Below, one piece after another: positions 1 through 9,043 of a stretch of DNA of 64,000 nt. The stretch is from Methylocella tundrae (GTDB lineage: Bacteria > Pseudomonadota > Alphaproteobacteria > Rhizobiales > Beijerinckiaceae). Every line of letters starts with the position of its first letter. Position 1 is the stretch's first letter. The notes under the pieces are model-generated. The model ran no database searches. It saw only the letters and a program-made list of their open reading frames with translations, and was not told where the DNA came from. The translations under genes and the position numbers were made by a program. The stretch lies in the NCBI RefSeq assembly GCF_038024855.1, contig NZ_CP139089.1, positions 2,762,501 to 2,826,500 of the forward strand, written 5' to 3'.

Positions 1-644
1 GCAGACCCTTGCTCGAGGAGGGCGATCTCGGCGCGCTCTTCGCCGCGCGTCTTGCTTCCGTCAAGATCGGCGCAAGCGCCGACGAAATCACGAATTTGGC
101 GGACGCCCCAGCGGCGGTGCGCCGCTATCTCGACGCGCAAGGCCTTCCGCCAGACATCGCCTTGCAGCCGGATCCTGCTCTCGCGCAGCTCGATTGGCGC
201 TCATTCAATCTTCGGCCCACGATCGGAGCGGACGCGATTGTCGCGGTGGGACGAGCGCTTTGGGGCATAGCGGAGACGGGGACGCTCGTTTTTCATTCCG
301 GTCCCGCCTCGCCTACGCTTTTCTCATTTCTGCCGCTGCATCATATTGTGGTGATCGAGCGAAGCCGTATCCTTGCCTCCCTGTCAACCGCGCAGCGTGG
401 CAGCTATCGCGATGATGCTTCGGACGCTGCGGTGCGACGCGTCGGAAGGCTGCGGTGCGAAGGGGTGCGTGGAGCGATGCAGCGCGGACGCTGGGTTGAA
501 GGCGAAAAAGCGTCGCCGCCGCCGAAAAACGATGAACCGGCCTTCGCAGGTCCTATTTTCGGGATGGTTAAAGGGCTTGTGAAGGCTTTGCTCGGCAATG
601 GGTCTGAGCGGCATCGCATTCCGCTCTTTAAGGCTTTGTTTTAA
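1..644 (+). CDS. LutC/YkgG-like LUD-domain protein, 5' partial and with an atypical C-terminus
   Basis: The reading frame is open to the left edge, so the true start lies outside the window. The visible residues match the LUD domain of LutC-type lactate-utilisation proteins: a segment ALWGIAETGTLVF followed by a proline-rich stretch and PLHHIVVIERSRI is the typical core. Known LutC proteins end with a conserved stretch of roughly 70 residues containing a G-P-S-x-T-A-D-I-E motif. Here, after about position 390, the frame instead gives an Arg/Pro/Lys-rich tail without that motif, and no other frame restores it. The gene may therefore be truncated or decayed, or the tail may have diverged. No lutA/lutB partner is visible. 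Family recognition is fairly sure; whether the gene is functional is doubtful. Confidence 0.6.
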   Translation, partial: RPLLEEGDLGALFAARLASVKIGASADEITNLADAPAAVRRYLDAQGLPPDIALQPDPALAQLDWRSFNLRPTIGADAIVAVGRALWGIAETGTLVFHSGPASPTLFSFLPLHHIVVIERSRILASLSTAQRGSYRDDASDAAVRRVGRLRCEGVRGAMQRGRWVEGEKASPPPKNDEPAFAGPIFGMVKGLVKALLGNGSERHRIPLFKALF

Positions 645-873
645 CGTATGATGTGGATCCGAAATGTCTGCAATTGTCGGCATCAAGGTCTAGCGTTGAG
701 CCGACCCCCCGCCCGGGACCCGATAAGTTTGCGCTGAAAGGGTTGGAATGGGGCTTTTCGCGCCGGGACTCGAGCCGCCGTCTGTCGGCGACTGATCCCT
801 GGCTTCGCCTGGCGGAAAGCTCACGGACGGGCCGGTTAAAGCGCCCGGCTACTGCGGCGTGAGGCGTCGCCGC

Positions 874-1758
874 TCATGATGATGGCTGAATTCGCTGGCA
901 GAGGAAATCGAGTTGCTCAAGAGTTCGATAAGCGATGCGAAGCTCGCCTTTCTCACCTTTGCCGGTGATCGTGACCTTGAGGCCAAGTCCGCTCGTGAGC
1001 GCGGTTTCGAGCGATCGTGTGTTGGCGTCCTTTTCCTTGGGTTTACGCGGGGCGGGGCGCTCCGCGTCGCCCGCCCCCTGCACGATGCGCTCGACGTCGC
1101 GCACCGAGAGACCCTGCGCCACAATCCGTTCCGCGAGGGCGTCGGGATCGGCGACGCCAAGCAAGGCGCGCGCATGGCCTGCCGTGATCAGACCTTCTCC
1201 AAGCAGGCGTTTGCACTTTTCGGGGAGCTTCAGCAGCCGCAACGTATTGGCGACATGGCTGCGGCTCTTGCCGATGACTTTTGCGAGGTCGCCTTGCGAA
1301 TAGTTGAATTCGGCGCTGAGGCGATCATAGCCTGAGGCTTCTTCGAGAGCGTTCAGATCGCTGCGTTGAACATTTTCGATAATGGCGAGTTCGAGCGCCT
1401 GCTGGTCGTCGGCTTCCACCACGATGATCGGCGCCTCGTGCAGACCAGCCCGTTGCGCCGCTCGCCAGCGCCGCTCCCCGGCTATGATTTCATAGGCGTC
1501 GACGAGTCCTGGCGCCGGGCGCGCGAGGATTGGCTGGATAATGCCCTTCTCCTTGACCGAGGCTGCGAGATCGTCGAGCTCGGCCTCATCAAAAGACTTG
1601 CGTGGATTGCGTGGATTGGGGCGAAGAAATTCGATCGGAACCTTCTTTTGTCCGCGGGCGCGGGCGTGGGCTTGATCCTCGCTGTCGCCGATGAGGGCGG
1701 CAAGGCCGCGCCCGAGACGGGGCCGGAGTTCGTCAGCCGATTTGGATGATTTCATCAT
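874..1758 (-). CDS. parB: Chromosome-partitioning protein ParB
   Basis: A 294-residue ParB: the N-terminal RLGRGLAALIGD box used to contact ParA, then the ParB/Spo0J nuclease-like CTP-binding domain (residues about 38-130, with the GERRWRAAQRAGL motif), a helix-turn-helix DNA-binding region (about 140-215), and a C-terminal dimerisation segment. ParB loads at parS, spreads as a CTP-dependent clamp and works with ParA to segregate origins. It lies 15 bp downstream of parA on the same strand, so they form one transcription unit. Two parS sites lie 1.3-3.6 kb away in rsmG and upstream of mnmG. The first two codons are both Met, so the start could be three bases downstream. Confidence 0.97.
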   Translation of the reverse strand: MMKSSKSADELRPRLGRGLAALIGDSEDQAHARARGQKKVPIEFLRPNPRNPRKSFDEAELDDLAASVKEKGIIQPILARPAPGLVDAYEIIAGERRWRAAQRAGLHEAPIIVVEADDQQALELAIIENVQRSDLNALEEASGYDRLSAEFNYSQGDLAKVIGKSRSHVANTLRLLKLPEKCKRLLGEGLITAGHARALLGVADPDALAERIVAQGLSVRDVERIVQGAGDAERPAPRKPKEKDANTRSLETALTSGLGLKVTITGKGEKGELRIAYRTLEQLDFLCQRIQPSS

Positions 1759-1773
1759 CTTCGTTCCTAAAAA

Positions 1774-2676
1774 TCAGGCGGCGCGGTAGAGGCGCTCGCG
1801 CTGGATGACTTCTGACGCAAGTTTCAGATAGGCCTGACTGCCAGTGCATTTCAGATCGTAGAGCAGCACGGGCTTGCCATGCGACGGAGCCTCGGAAACG
1901 CGGACATTGCGGGGAATGACCGTGTCATAAACCTTATCGCCCATGAAACTGCGAACATCCGCCACGACCTGCGCTGCAAGACTATTGCGCGAATCGAACA
2001 TGGTCAGAACGATTCCGTGGATGCTGAGGGCGGGATTGAGGGTCGTTCGCACCTGATCGACCGTGGCGAGAAGCTGCGAGAGGCCCTCGAGCGCAAAAAA
2101 TTCGCATTGCAGAGGCACGACGACGCTATGCGCGGCTGTCATGGCGTTCATCGTCAAAAGGTTCAAAGAGGGCGGACAATCGATCAGCACATAGGTGAAG
2201 CGTTCAGCCTCGGGCCCGCGTTTTTGGTCTTCCGCCAGGGTTTGAACGGCATTTTTCAGATAATAGGCGCGATCTTTCCGCCCGGAGATTTCGAGCTCGA
2301 CGCCGAGGAGATCAAGCGTCGACGGCGCGACAGTGAGGCGCGGCACGGCTGTCGGCTGAAGGACTGCCCTTAGCGACTCTTCGCCAAGCATCACGTCATA
2401 GGTGGAAAGCCGCCGGTTGCGGCGTTCAATGCCGAGGCCCGTCGATGCGTTTCCTTGCGGATCGAGGTCGATGATCAAAACATTTTCGCCGATGGCGGCG
2501 AGCGCCGTGCCGAGATTGATCGCCGTGGTCGTTTTGCCCACGCCGCCCTTTTGATTGGCGATCACCAGCACTCTCATTTCCGCCGGTAGCGGCGTTTTTT
2601 CTGGCTGCGGCTCAGAGGGCGAAGCGACCCGCGCGCGCGACTTTAGGAAGCTGCCTGACTTGTCTGATAAAATCAT
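1774..2676 (-). CDS. parA: Chromosome-partitioning ATPase ParA
   Basis: ParA/Soj family ATPase (300 residues as drawn). The deviant Walker A motif KGGVGKTTT follows VIANQ, and IIDLDPQGNAST and YVLIDCPPSLNLLTMNA correspond to the A' and B motifs. ParA binds DNA non-specifically as an ATP dimer and moves ParB-parS complexes. The first Met has no obvious ribosome-binding site. An internal Met at residue 34, just before RVLVIANQKGG, would give a 267-residue protein of typical family length and may be the real start (position 2577). The gene follows rsmG by about 100 bp in the conserved rsmG-parA-parB order. Confidence 0.96.
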   Translation of the reverse strand: MILSDKSGSFLKSRARVASPSEPQPEKTPLPAEMRVLVIANQKGGVGKTTTAINLGTALAAIGENVLIIDLDPQGNASTGLGIERRNRRLSTYDVMLGEESLRAVLQPTAVPRLTVAPSTLDLLGVELEISGRKDRAYYLKNAVQTLAEDQKRGPEAERFTYVLIDCPPSLNLLTMNAMTAAHSVVVPLQCEFFALEGLSQLLATVDQVRTTLNPALSIHGIVLTMFDSRNSLAAQVVADVRSFMGDKVYDTVIPRNVRVSEAPSHGKPVLLYDLKCTGSQAYLKLASEVIQRERLYRAA

Positions 2677-2772
2677 GAGTTAAAACAACCACATAGAGAG
2701 AATCAGCCGAGTCGGGGCCTGCTCCGGCCGCGCCATGACCCTGCGCAAAGAAACGCCTCTGCGCGTAAATCC

Positions 2773-3456
2773 TTAGCGCGGCGACGACAATGGCTCAGGG
2801 CGTCGTTTGACAATAATGATGCGAGCGGACGAAGATGTCTGGCTTGCCAGGGTCGTGATTAAATATGTATCCGCGGCCCCTGAGTCGGTCAATTCTGCTT
2901 CGGCCTGTTGTCCCTTGGAAAATACGCCAATCGCGCCATTTTCGATAAATTTTCCCGCGTAGCTCAGGAGCGTCGGCAGAGGAGCAAGCGCGCGCGCGCT
3001 GACGGCGTCGACGACCGTCGCGATGTGCGGCGCGACCGCCTCGATCCGTCCGCAATGAATGACCGTGGGAGCGCCTGTTTCACGTGAAACTTCGCGAAGG
3101 AAAGCGCATTTGCGATGATCCGACTCGATGAGGTGAACGCTGGCGCGCGGATCGTCGGCGTGCCGGATGGCCGTGACAAGGCCAGGAAATCCGCCGCCGG
3201 AGCCGAGATCCACCCAGCGCCGCGCGTCGGGCGCCGCCGCCGCGACCTGGAGCGAATCGGCAAAGTGCCGGATCCAGATGTCGTCGAGCGTTGTCTCCCC
3301 GACCAGGTTGATGACGCGCTGCCATTTTCTGAGCAAGGCCTCATAAATTGCCAGACGCTCCAGCGTCTTGCTCGAAAGTCCGGCGAGAAGAGGGTGCGAA
3401 TGAGCGGCCCGCCGCTTTGCCGCGCCCTCGCCGCCTGGCGGTTGCGCTTGCCTCAA
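2773..3456 (-). CDS. rsmG: 16S rRNA (guanine-N7)-methyltransferase RsmG (GidB)
   Basis: A 227-residue RsmG, which methylates N7 of G527 (E. coli numbering) in 16S rRNA using SAM. The Rossmann-fold SAM motif [12 protein letters not shown] is centred near residue 100, preceded by [21 protein letters not shown], typical of the family. The start codon overlaps the mnmG stop in an ATGA arrangement, implying translational coupling. A parS-like 16-mer lies inside the coding region at 3076-3091, so these codons carry a DNA signal as well. The C-terminal tail is short and of ordinary length for the family. Confidence 0.95.
   Translation of the reverse strand: MRQAQPPGGEGAAKRRAAHSHPLLAGLSSKTLERLAIYEALLRKWQRVINLVGETTLDDIWIRHFADSLQVAAAAPDARRWVDLGSGGGFPGLVTAIRHADDPRASVHLIESDHRKCAFLREVSRETGAPTVIHCGRIEAVAPHIATVVDAVSARALAPLPTLLSYAGKFIENGAIGVFSKGQQAEAELTDSGAADTYLITTLASQTSSSARIIIVKRRPEPLSSPR
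3076..3091. promoter_or_regulatory. parS centromere site (15 of 16 bases)
   Basis: The sequence TGTTTCACGTGAAACT matches the bacterial parS consensus TGTTTCACGTGAAACA at 15 of 16 positions; only the final base differs. It lies within the rsmG coding sequence, 0.4 kb from parA, where chromosomal parS sites commonly occur. It should be a ParB nucleation site. Confidence 0.88.
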
Positions 3457-5315
3457 CTTGCCACCGCGCCGGCGCGGCGGACCTTTGAGGCCAAAAGCGT
3501 CATCGCGGCGGGCGTCATGCCTTCGATGCGGCTCGCCTGCGCCATGGTGCGGGGCCGGATCAGATCGAGCCGAGCGCGAATCTCGTTAGAAAGCCCCTTC
3601 AGCAAAGAGTAATCAAGATCCTCAGGGATCAGCAGCGCCTCATCGCGCCGCGCGGATTCAATATCGCGGGCCTGCCGATCGAGATAGACGGCATATTTGG
3701 CGTCGATCTCGATCTGCTGCGCGGTCTTGGCGTCGATCTCGCCAAGCTCCGGCCAGACGCCTCGCAACGTCGCGATCGAAACATCGGGCAGGGCCAGCAG
3801 GTCGAATGCGGTGCGCCGCACACCGTCGTGGTTGATTTTTAGACCATGCCGCGCTGCCTCATTCGGGCTGAGAGTAAAACTGAGCAAAATGTCGCGCGCA
3901 TCGCATAGGGCCGCGCTTTTTGCCGCGAAGGCGCGGCGCCGATCGAAGCCTATGCAGCCAAACCCCGCGCCGCGATGCGTGAGCCTCTGGTCCGCATTAT
4001 CAGCCCGCAAAGACAAGCGATATTCGGCGCGGGAGGTAAACATTCGATAGGGCTCAGTGACGCCACGATTGATGAGATCGTCGATCATGACGCCGATATA
4101 GGCCTCTGATCGCTCGAAGGTGATCGCGGGCAGACCGCCAGCCAGAGCGGCGGCGTTCAAACCCGCGACGACACCTTGCGCCGCTGCCTCCTCATAACCG
4201 GTCGTACCATTGATTTGGCCCGCGAGGAAAAGGCCCGGAACTCTTTTTGTCTCGAGGCTCGCTTTCAGGCCTCGTGGGTCGATGAAATCATATTCGATCG
4301 CATATCCCGCCTGCAGGATCTCGACCTGAGCGAGCCCGGGGATTGTTCGCAGAAAAAGGCGTTGAATGTCCTCCGGCAAGGCTGTCGAGATTCCGTTGGG
4401 GTAGATCGTTCTGTCGTCGAGGCCTTCCGGCTCCAGAAAGATCTGATGCGAATCGCGTTCGCTGAAGCGCACCACCTTGTCTTCGATCGAGGGGCAATAG
4501 CGTGGACCAAGCCCGCTGATGGCGCCGGAATAAACGGGAGAATGTTGCAAATTGCCGAGGATGACCGCATGTCCTTCGCGGGTCGTTTGGGTAATGAAGC
4601 AGTCAATCTGAGGATTTGTGATGGTCTGGGTGAGGAACGAAAAGGGCTCCGGTTCTGGATCCGCGCTCTGACGCTCGAGATCTGCCCAATCTATGGTATT
4701 TCCGTCGAGCCGCGGCGGCGTGCCCGTCTTCAGCCTGCCCATGCGGAAGTTCATGCTTTCAAGCGTTTCGCCCAGGCGGATCGCTGGCGTCTCGCCGATT
4801 CGTCCAGCCGGAACCGTCGTGGCGCCTCGATGAATGATCCCGCGAAGAAAGGTTCCTGTCGTGATGACAAGGGCCCGGCAGGCGAGGGCGCGTCCGTTGC
4901 TGGTGATGAGGCCTGCGATGCGCCCATCTTGCAGGGTGAGATCGGCCGCTTCACCCTCGACCACAGAGAGATTCTCGATGTCCGCAATCGCTTCCTGCAT
5001 CGCTTTGCGGTAGAGACGGCGGTCGGCTTGGGCGCGGGGGCCTCGCACAGCGGGACCCTTGGCGCGGTTTAGCATGCGAAACTGGATGCCGGCGGCGTCC
5101 GCGACTTTGCCCATCAGTCCGTCGAGCGCATCGATTTCGCGCACCAGATGGCCCTTGCCAAGCCCGCCGATGGCGGGGTTGCAGGACATGGTTCCTATGG
5201 TCGCCTGAGCGTGTGTCAGGAGGGCGGTTTTTGCGCCCATGCGCGCTGATGCGGCGGCGGCCTCGCATCCGGCATGGCCGCCGCCGACGACGATGACGTC
5301 AAATGCATCGCTCAT
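3453..5315 (-). CDS. mnmG: tRNA uridine 5-carboxymethylaminomethyl modification enzyme MnmG (GidA)
   Basis: A 620-residue FAD enzyme that, with MnmE, installs (carboxymethyl)aminomethyl groups at U34 of tRNAs. The N-terminal FAD-binding motif [14 protein letters not shown] (residues 8-21), the family signature with [20 protein letters not shown] and [13 protein letters not shown], and the [11 protein letters not shown] block are all present. The C-terminal helical region that contacts MnmE is complete. The gene sits between mnmE and rsmG, overlapping rsmG by 4 bp. A perfect parS site lies 20-36 bp upstream of its start, in the space to mnmE. Confidence 0.98.
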   Translation of the reverse strand: MSDAFDVIVVGGGHAGCEAAAASARMGAKTALLTHAQATIGTMSCNPAIGGLGKGHLVREIDALDGLMGKVADAAGIQFRMLNRAKGPAVRGPRAQADRRLYRKAMQEAIADIENLSVVEGEAADLTLQDGRIAGLITSNGRALACRALVITTGTFLRGIIHRGATTVPAGRIGETPAIRLGETLESMNFRMGRLKTGTPPRLDGNTIDWADLERQSADPEPEPFSFLTQTITNPQIDCFITQTTREGHAVILGNLQHSPVYSGAISGLGPRYCPSIEDKVVRFSERDSHQIFLEPEGLDDRTIYPNGISTALPEDIQRLFLRTIPGLAQVEILQAGYAIEYDFIDPRGLKASLETKRVPGLFLAGQINGTTGYEEAAAQGVVAGLNAAALAGGLPAITFERSEAYIGVMIDDLINRGVTEPYRMFTSRAEYRLSLRADNADQRLTHRGAGFGCIGFDRRRAFAAKSAALCDARDILLSFTLSPNEAARHGLKINHDGVRRTAFDLLALPDVSIATLRGVWPELGEIDAKTAQQIEIDAKYAVYLDRQARDIESARRDEALLIPEDLDYSLLKGLSNEIRARLDLIRPRTMAQASRIEGMTPAAMTLLASKVRRAGAVAS

Positions 5316-5335
5316 TCGAGCGTTTCTCCGAAAAC

Positions 5336-5351
5336 TGTTTCACGTGAAACA
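5336..5351. promoter_or_regulatory. parS centromere site (perfect 16-mer)
   Basis: TGTTTCACGTGAAACA is an exact match to the consensus parS palindrome. It occupies the short intergenic space between mnmE and mnmG. Together with the copy in rsmG it defines a small parS cluster near parAB, supporting an origin-proximal location. Confidence 0.95.
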
Positions 5352-5360
5352 TATCGACGC

Positions 5361-6677
5361 CTATTTCCCAACGCAAAAGCGCGAAAATATATCACCGAGG
5401 ATATCTTCTACATCAACACGCCCAATAAGTCTCTCCAGCGCGAAGAGCGCGGCGCGAAGATCTTCAGCCAGAAACTCGACGGGCGCTTGCGGATCGGCGT
5501 CGATCCGCGCCAAAGCGTCCGCGGCGGCGGCGAACGCTTTGCGGTGCCGCTCTCGCGTGATCAACCCCGCATGGCCCTCGCCGCTCAATTGGGCGGCGCG
5601 CTTGGTCAGTCTATCGAGCAATAGACCAATATTCTCGCCCGTCTCGGCGCTGATAAAAAGACCGCGTTCAGCATCTTTGTTTACGACAAGATCCGCTTTG
5701 GTGAAGATCCGCCAGACCTCAGCCGCGCCCAGCCTCTCGTCCGGAGCCGCCGGCCGATCGGCTTCGCTGAGCCAAAGGACGAGATCGGCGTTTTGGGCTT
5801 TCTCGAGCGCTCTCGCGACGCCGATCTGCTCAACCATATCGGCGCTCTCGCGCAGCCCGGCTGTGTCGATCAACGTCACGGCATAGCCAGCAAGATCGAG
5901 CTGGACCTCGATAGCGTCGCGGGTCGTGCCCGCCTCATGCGAGACGATGGCGGCGTCGCGTCGCGCCAGCGCGTTGAGAAGCGTCGACTTGCCGGCGTTG
6001 GGCGGTCCGGAAATCACGATCACGACGCCCTCGCGAATGCGTTCGCTTGATTTGGCGGCGGCGAGTTCCGCGCGCAGGGCATCGTGTACCGGCCCCACGA
6101 CGCCGCTGACGCGACGGCTCAAGGCCTCTGGGACGTCTCCTTCGTCGGAGAAGTCGATTTCAGCTTCGACGAGAGCGGAGGCTTCGAGCAGGGCGGATCG
6201 CCATTGCGCCGTCTGGCGGCTGAGACCCCCCTGCATTTGCCGCACGGCCTGACGGCGTTGCCATTCGGTTTCAGCTTCGATGAGATCGCCGATGGCCTCG
6301 ACCTGGGCCAGATCGAGCTTGCTATTTAACAGAGCGCGGCGTGTAAATTCTCCGGGCTCCGCTGGGCGGGCTCCGTCAATGCCGCCGAGCGCGCCGAGGA
6401 GCCCTGCGACCACGGCGCGGCCGCCGTGAATGTGGAACTCGGCGCAGTCTTCCCCGGTGAAGCTGCGCGGCGCCGGGAAAAATAGAACGAGCCCGGAATC
6501 GATCTCCGCCTGCGTCGCGGGATCCCTTAGCGTGGCGAGAATTGCCGTACGGGGCGGCGGCAGCCGGCGAACGATCGACTTGACAATGGCCCGCGTCGCC
6601 GTGCCCGATAGGCGCACGACTGCGATCGCCGCGCGTCCTGTGCCGGAGCTGACGGCGTAAATCGTGTCCGTACTCAT
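5361..6677 (-). CDS. mnmE: tRNA modification GTPase MnmE (TrmE)
   Basis: A 438-residue GTPase partner of MnmG. The N-terminal folate-binding domain begins MSTDTIYAVSSGTGRAAIAVVRLSG, a helical domain follows, and the inserted G domain carries the P-loop GPPNAGKSTLLNAL (about 225-238), the switch region AGTTRDAIE and the DTAGLRES G3 motif. The C-terminal FCVGK corresponds to the FCIGK box whose Cys is needed for modification. In many Alphaproteobacteria rho lies next to mnmE; here the divergent neighbour is a YyaL-type gene instead. Confidence 0.97.
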   Translation of the reverse strand: MSTDTIYAVSSGTGRAAIAVVRLSGTATRAIVKSIVRRLPPPRTAILATLRDPATQAEIDSGLVLFFPAPRSFTGEDCAEFHIHGGRAVVAGLLGALGGIDGARPAEPGEFTRRALLNSKLDLAQVEAIGDLIEAETEWQRRQAVRQMQGGLSRQTAQWRSALLEASALVEAEIDFSDEGDVPEALSRRVSGVVGPVHDALRAELAAAKSSERIREGVVIVISGPPNAGKSTLLNALARRDAAIVSHEAGTTRDAIEVQLDLAGYAVTLIDTAGLRESADMVEQIGVARALEKAQNADLVLWLSEADRPAAPDERLGAAEVWRIFTKADLVVNKDAERGLFISAETGENIGLLLDRLTKRAAQLSGEGHAGLITRERHRKAFAAAADALARIDADPQAPVEFLAEDLRAALFALERLIGRVDVEDILGDIFSRFCVGK

Positions 6678-6800
6678 TCCGGCACAGATTTCGCTCTTTT
6701 TGCGGACATTTGTCGGGCCTCGATCCTTGCGTCATATTTGTCTGTTTTAAAAGGCCTTTTGTCGCATAATTCCGCTTCTGTCGAAAGAAACCAGCTAGCC

Positions 6801-8885
6801 ATGTCAGCAAACGAACTCTCGAATGCCGCGAGCCCCTATCTGCTGCAGCATGCCGAAAACCCCGTGCACTGGAAAATGTGGACTGAAACGGCGCTGCGAG
6901 AGGCGCAGGCGGAGAATAAACCGATATTGCTGTCCGTCGGTTATGCCGCCTGCCACTGGTGTCATGTCATGGCGCATGAGAGCTTTGAGGACGAGGCGAC
7001 AGCCGCGGTGATGAACGAACTTTTCGTGAATATCAAGGTCGATCGCGAGGAAAGGCCCGATATAGACCACATCTATATGCAGGCTTTGCAGGCCTTTGGC
7101 GAACGCGGCGGCTGGCCGCTGACAATGTTCCTGACGCCAAAGGGCGAGCCCTTTTGGGGCGGAACCTATTTTCCCAAAAACGAGCAATATGGCCGGCCGG
7201 CTTTCGTCACCGTCCTGCGCACGGTTGCGCATGCGTTTCACGCCGACCCCGAGCGGATTGCAAGAAATGTCGGCGCTGTGCGCCGCCGATTATCGAAGTC
7301 GGAAGCCGCCGGCTCGCAAGGCTTTGAGTTGACTCTAGACAACATAAATCAGATCGCGCCGCATGTTTTGGGCGCCATGGATAAGGCCGACGGCGGTCTC
7401 AATGGCGCGCCGAAATTTCCGAATACGCCGATTCTTGAATTGCTGTGGCGCGCCGGCGCGCGGCTCAATGAGGCGCCTTATCGCGAGGCTGTGCGGCTGA
7501 CGCTCGAACATATGTCGGAAGGCGGCGTCTATGACCATCTTGGCGGCGGATTCGCGCGTTACTCTACGGATGAGCGCTGGCTCGTGCCGCATTTCGAGAA
7601 AATGCTCTACGACAATGCGCAGATTCTCGAATGTCTGGCGCTCTGCCATCATGAATTCGGCGATGATCTATTCTCCGCCAGGGCGGCGGAGACGGTCGGC
7701 TGGGTCGAACGCGAAATGACCCACGCAGGCGGCGCGTTCTGCGCGAGCCTCGACGCCGACAGCGAAGGCATCGAGGGCAAATTCTATGTCTGGACATGGG
7801 ACGAGATGGTCTCGCTCCTCGGCCTTGAGGACGCCCGCTTTTTTGGCAGGTTTTACAATGCCTCCCCGATCGGCAATTGGGCCGACGCCCATTATCCCGG
7901 CGGCGTCACGATTTTGAACCGGCTCGAGTCGGTGCGCCCGAGCGCCGAGGAGGAAGCGCGGCTGGCGCCTCTGCGGCAAATTCTGTTTGAGGCGCGCGAA
8001 CGGCGCGTCCATCCAGGTCTTGACGACAAGATCATGGCCGACTGGAATGGATTGATGATCGCCGCCCTTGTCCATGCGGCGACGCTTCTGCATCGGCCTG
8101 AATGGATTGCGCTTGCCGCGCGGGCCTATGAGTTCATCACATCGACGATGGAGTATATCGACCAGGAGGAGAAAAAACGCCTCGCCCACAGCTGGCGCGC
8201 CGGTGTCCTCGTTACTCCGGGCCTCGCGCTCGATCACGCCGCGATGATCCAGGCGGCTTTGGCGCTGCATGAAGCGCGCAACCTTAGGGGCGCCTCCATC
8301 CAAAGCCGCGATTATCTCGCCGACGCCATCGGCTGGGCGGAGGCGCTCGACGCCTATCATGTCGACGCGAAAACGGGATTGATATGCATGGCGGCGAAAG
8401 ACGCGGGCGATGTGATTTTGCGCCTTTCGCCGACGACGGATGACGCCATTCCCAATGCCCATCCGGTTTTTCTGTCGGCCCTTGTTCGCCTCGCCGGGCT
8501 GACGGGAGACGAAAAATGGCTTGCGCGGGCGGATAGACTGTTCGAGGCCACGGCGCCGGCGCTGCGCGCGAATGTCGTCGGCCACGCCGGCATCCTGAAT
8601 GCGCTCGATTTGCGCTTGCGCGTGAAGGAGATCGCGACAGTGGGGCCAGCGCGCGCGACCCTCTATGACATTGCGCTTTCGACGCCGTTCAGCGATCGCA
8701 TCGTCATGGACATTGAGCGGGCGGAGGATTTGCCGGCCGGACATCCGGCGCACGCGCAGGCGCAAATGGCGGGTGAGGCGGCGGCTTTCGTCTGTGCCGA
8801 AGGGGCCTGTTCCGCGCCGGCGCGCGACGCCGAAACCCTATTGCGGCTGCTTAGAGCATATTCCGATCGGATCGGTTCGATCTGA
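6801..8885 (+). CDS. YyaL / spermatogenesis-associated protein 20-like protein (DUF255 thioredoxin fold plus alpha/alpha barrel)
   Basis: A 694-residue protein. The N-terminal DUF255 thioredoxin-like domain begins SNAASPYLLQHAENPVHW and carries a CHWCH redox-type motif followed by ESFED and VDREERPDID, all diagnostic. The remaining about 500 residues resemble a six-hairpin glycosidase-like (N-acylglucosamine 2-epimerase-type) barrel, including GGFARYSTDERWLVPHFEKMLYDNAQ and DGLMIAALVHAA-type motifs. The biochemical role is not established; a redox or carbohydrate-related function is usually proposed. The ATG at 6801 was chosen over an in-frame codon at 6738 because homology begins there. The last ten codons run into the palindromic repeat at 8854-8968. 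Confidence 0.9.
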   Translation: MSANELSNAASPYLLQHAENPVHWKMWTETALREAQAENKPILLSVGYAACHWCHVMAHESFEDEATAAVMNELFVNIKVDREERPDIDHIYMQALQAFGERGGWPLTMFLTPKGEPFWGGTYFPKNEQYGRPAFVTVLRTVAHAFHADPERIARNVGAVRRRLSKSEAAGSQGFELTLDNINQIAPHVLGAMDKADGGLNGAPKFPNTPILELLWRAGARLNEAPYREAVRLTLEHMSEGGVYDHLGGGFARYSTDERWLVPHFEKMLYDNAQILECLALCHHEFGDDLFSARAAETVGWVEREMTHAGGAFCASLDADSEGIEGKFYVWTWDEMVSLLGLEDARFFGRFYNASPIGNWADAHYPGGVTILNRLESVRPSAEEEARLAPLRQILFEARERRVHPGLDDKIMADWNGLMIAALVHAATLLHRPEWIALAARAYEFITSTMEYIDQEEKKRLAHSWRAGVLVTPGLALDHAAMIQAALALHEARNLRGASIQSRDYLADAIGWAEALDAYHVDAKTGLICMAAKDAGDVILRLSPTTDDAIPNAHPVFLSALVRLAGLTGDEKWLARADRLFEATAPALRANVVGHAGILNALDLRLRVKEIATVGPARATLYDIALSTPFSDRIVMDIERAEDLPAGHPAHAQAQMAGEAAAFVCAEGACSAPARDAETLLRLLRAYSDRIGSI

Positions 8886-8968
8886 TCGACAAGAATATGC
8901 TCAAGCTTTTGAATCTGGAGCGATTTCTGATCGATCGAATGACTCCATTCGATCGGAAAGCGCTCTAG
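8854..8968. repeat. Two adjacent imperfect palindromes, rhizobial-type intergenic repeat
   Basis: The first hairpin (8854-8902) has perfect outer arms GAGCATATTC and GAATATGCTC around a GATC-rich core. The second (about 8919-8968) pairs GAGCGATTTCTGATCG-type sequence with CGATCGGAAAGCGCTC. The repeated GATC/CGAT units and the paired outer arms look like the small palindromic elements dispersed in Rhizobiales genomes. It lies between convergent genes and overlaps the 3' end of the YyaL gene, so it could also act as a bidirectional terminator or stabilising stem. No second copy was spotted in the window. Confidence 0.6.
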
Positions 8969-9043
8969 AACCTGATCATCGGGCTGGTGATCCCAAAAAT
9001 TCTCTTTCTTTTCGGGATCAAGACAAAGCGGACTGAGGACGCC

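Noticed and set aside
645..873. Possible tRNA or small RNA between the LutC-like gene and parB
   Set aside because: I looked for cloverleaf arms and a CCA-type acceptor and found only a short CGCCG/CGGCG stem.
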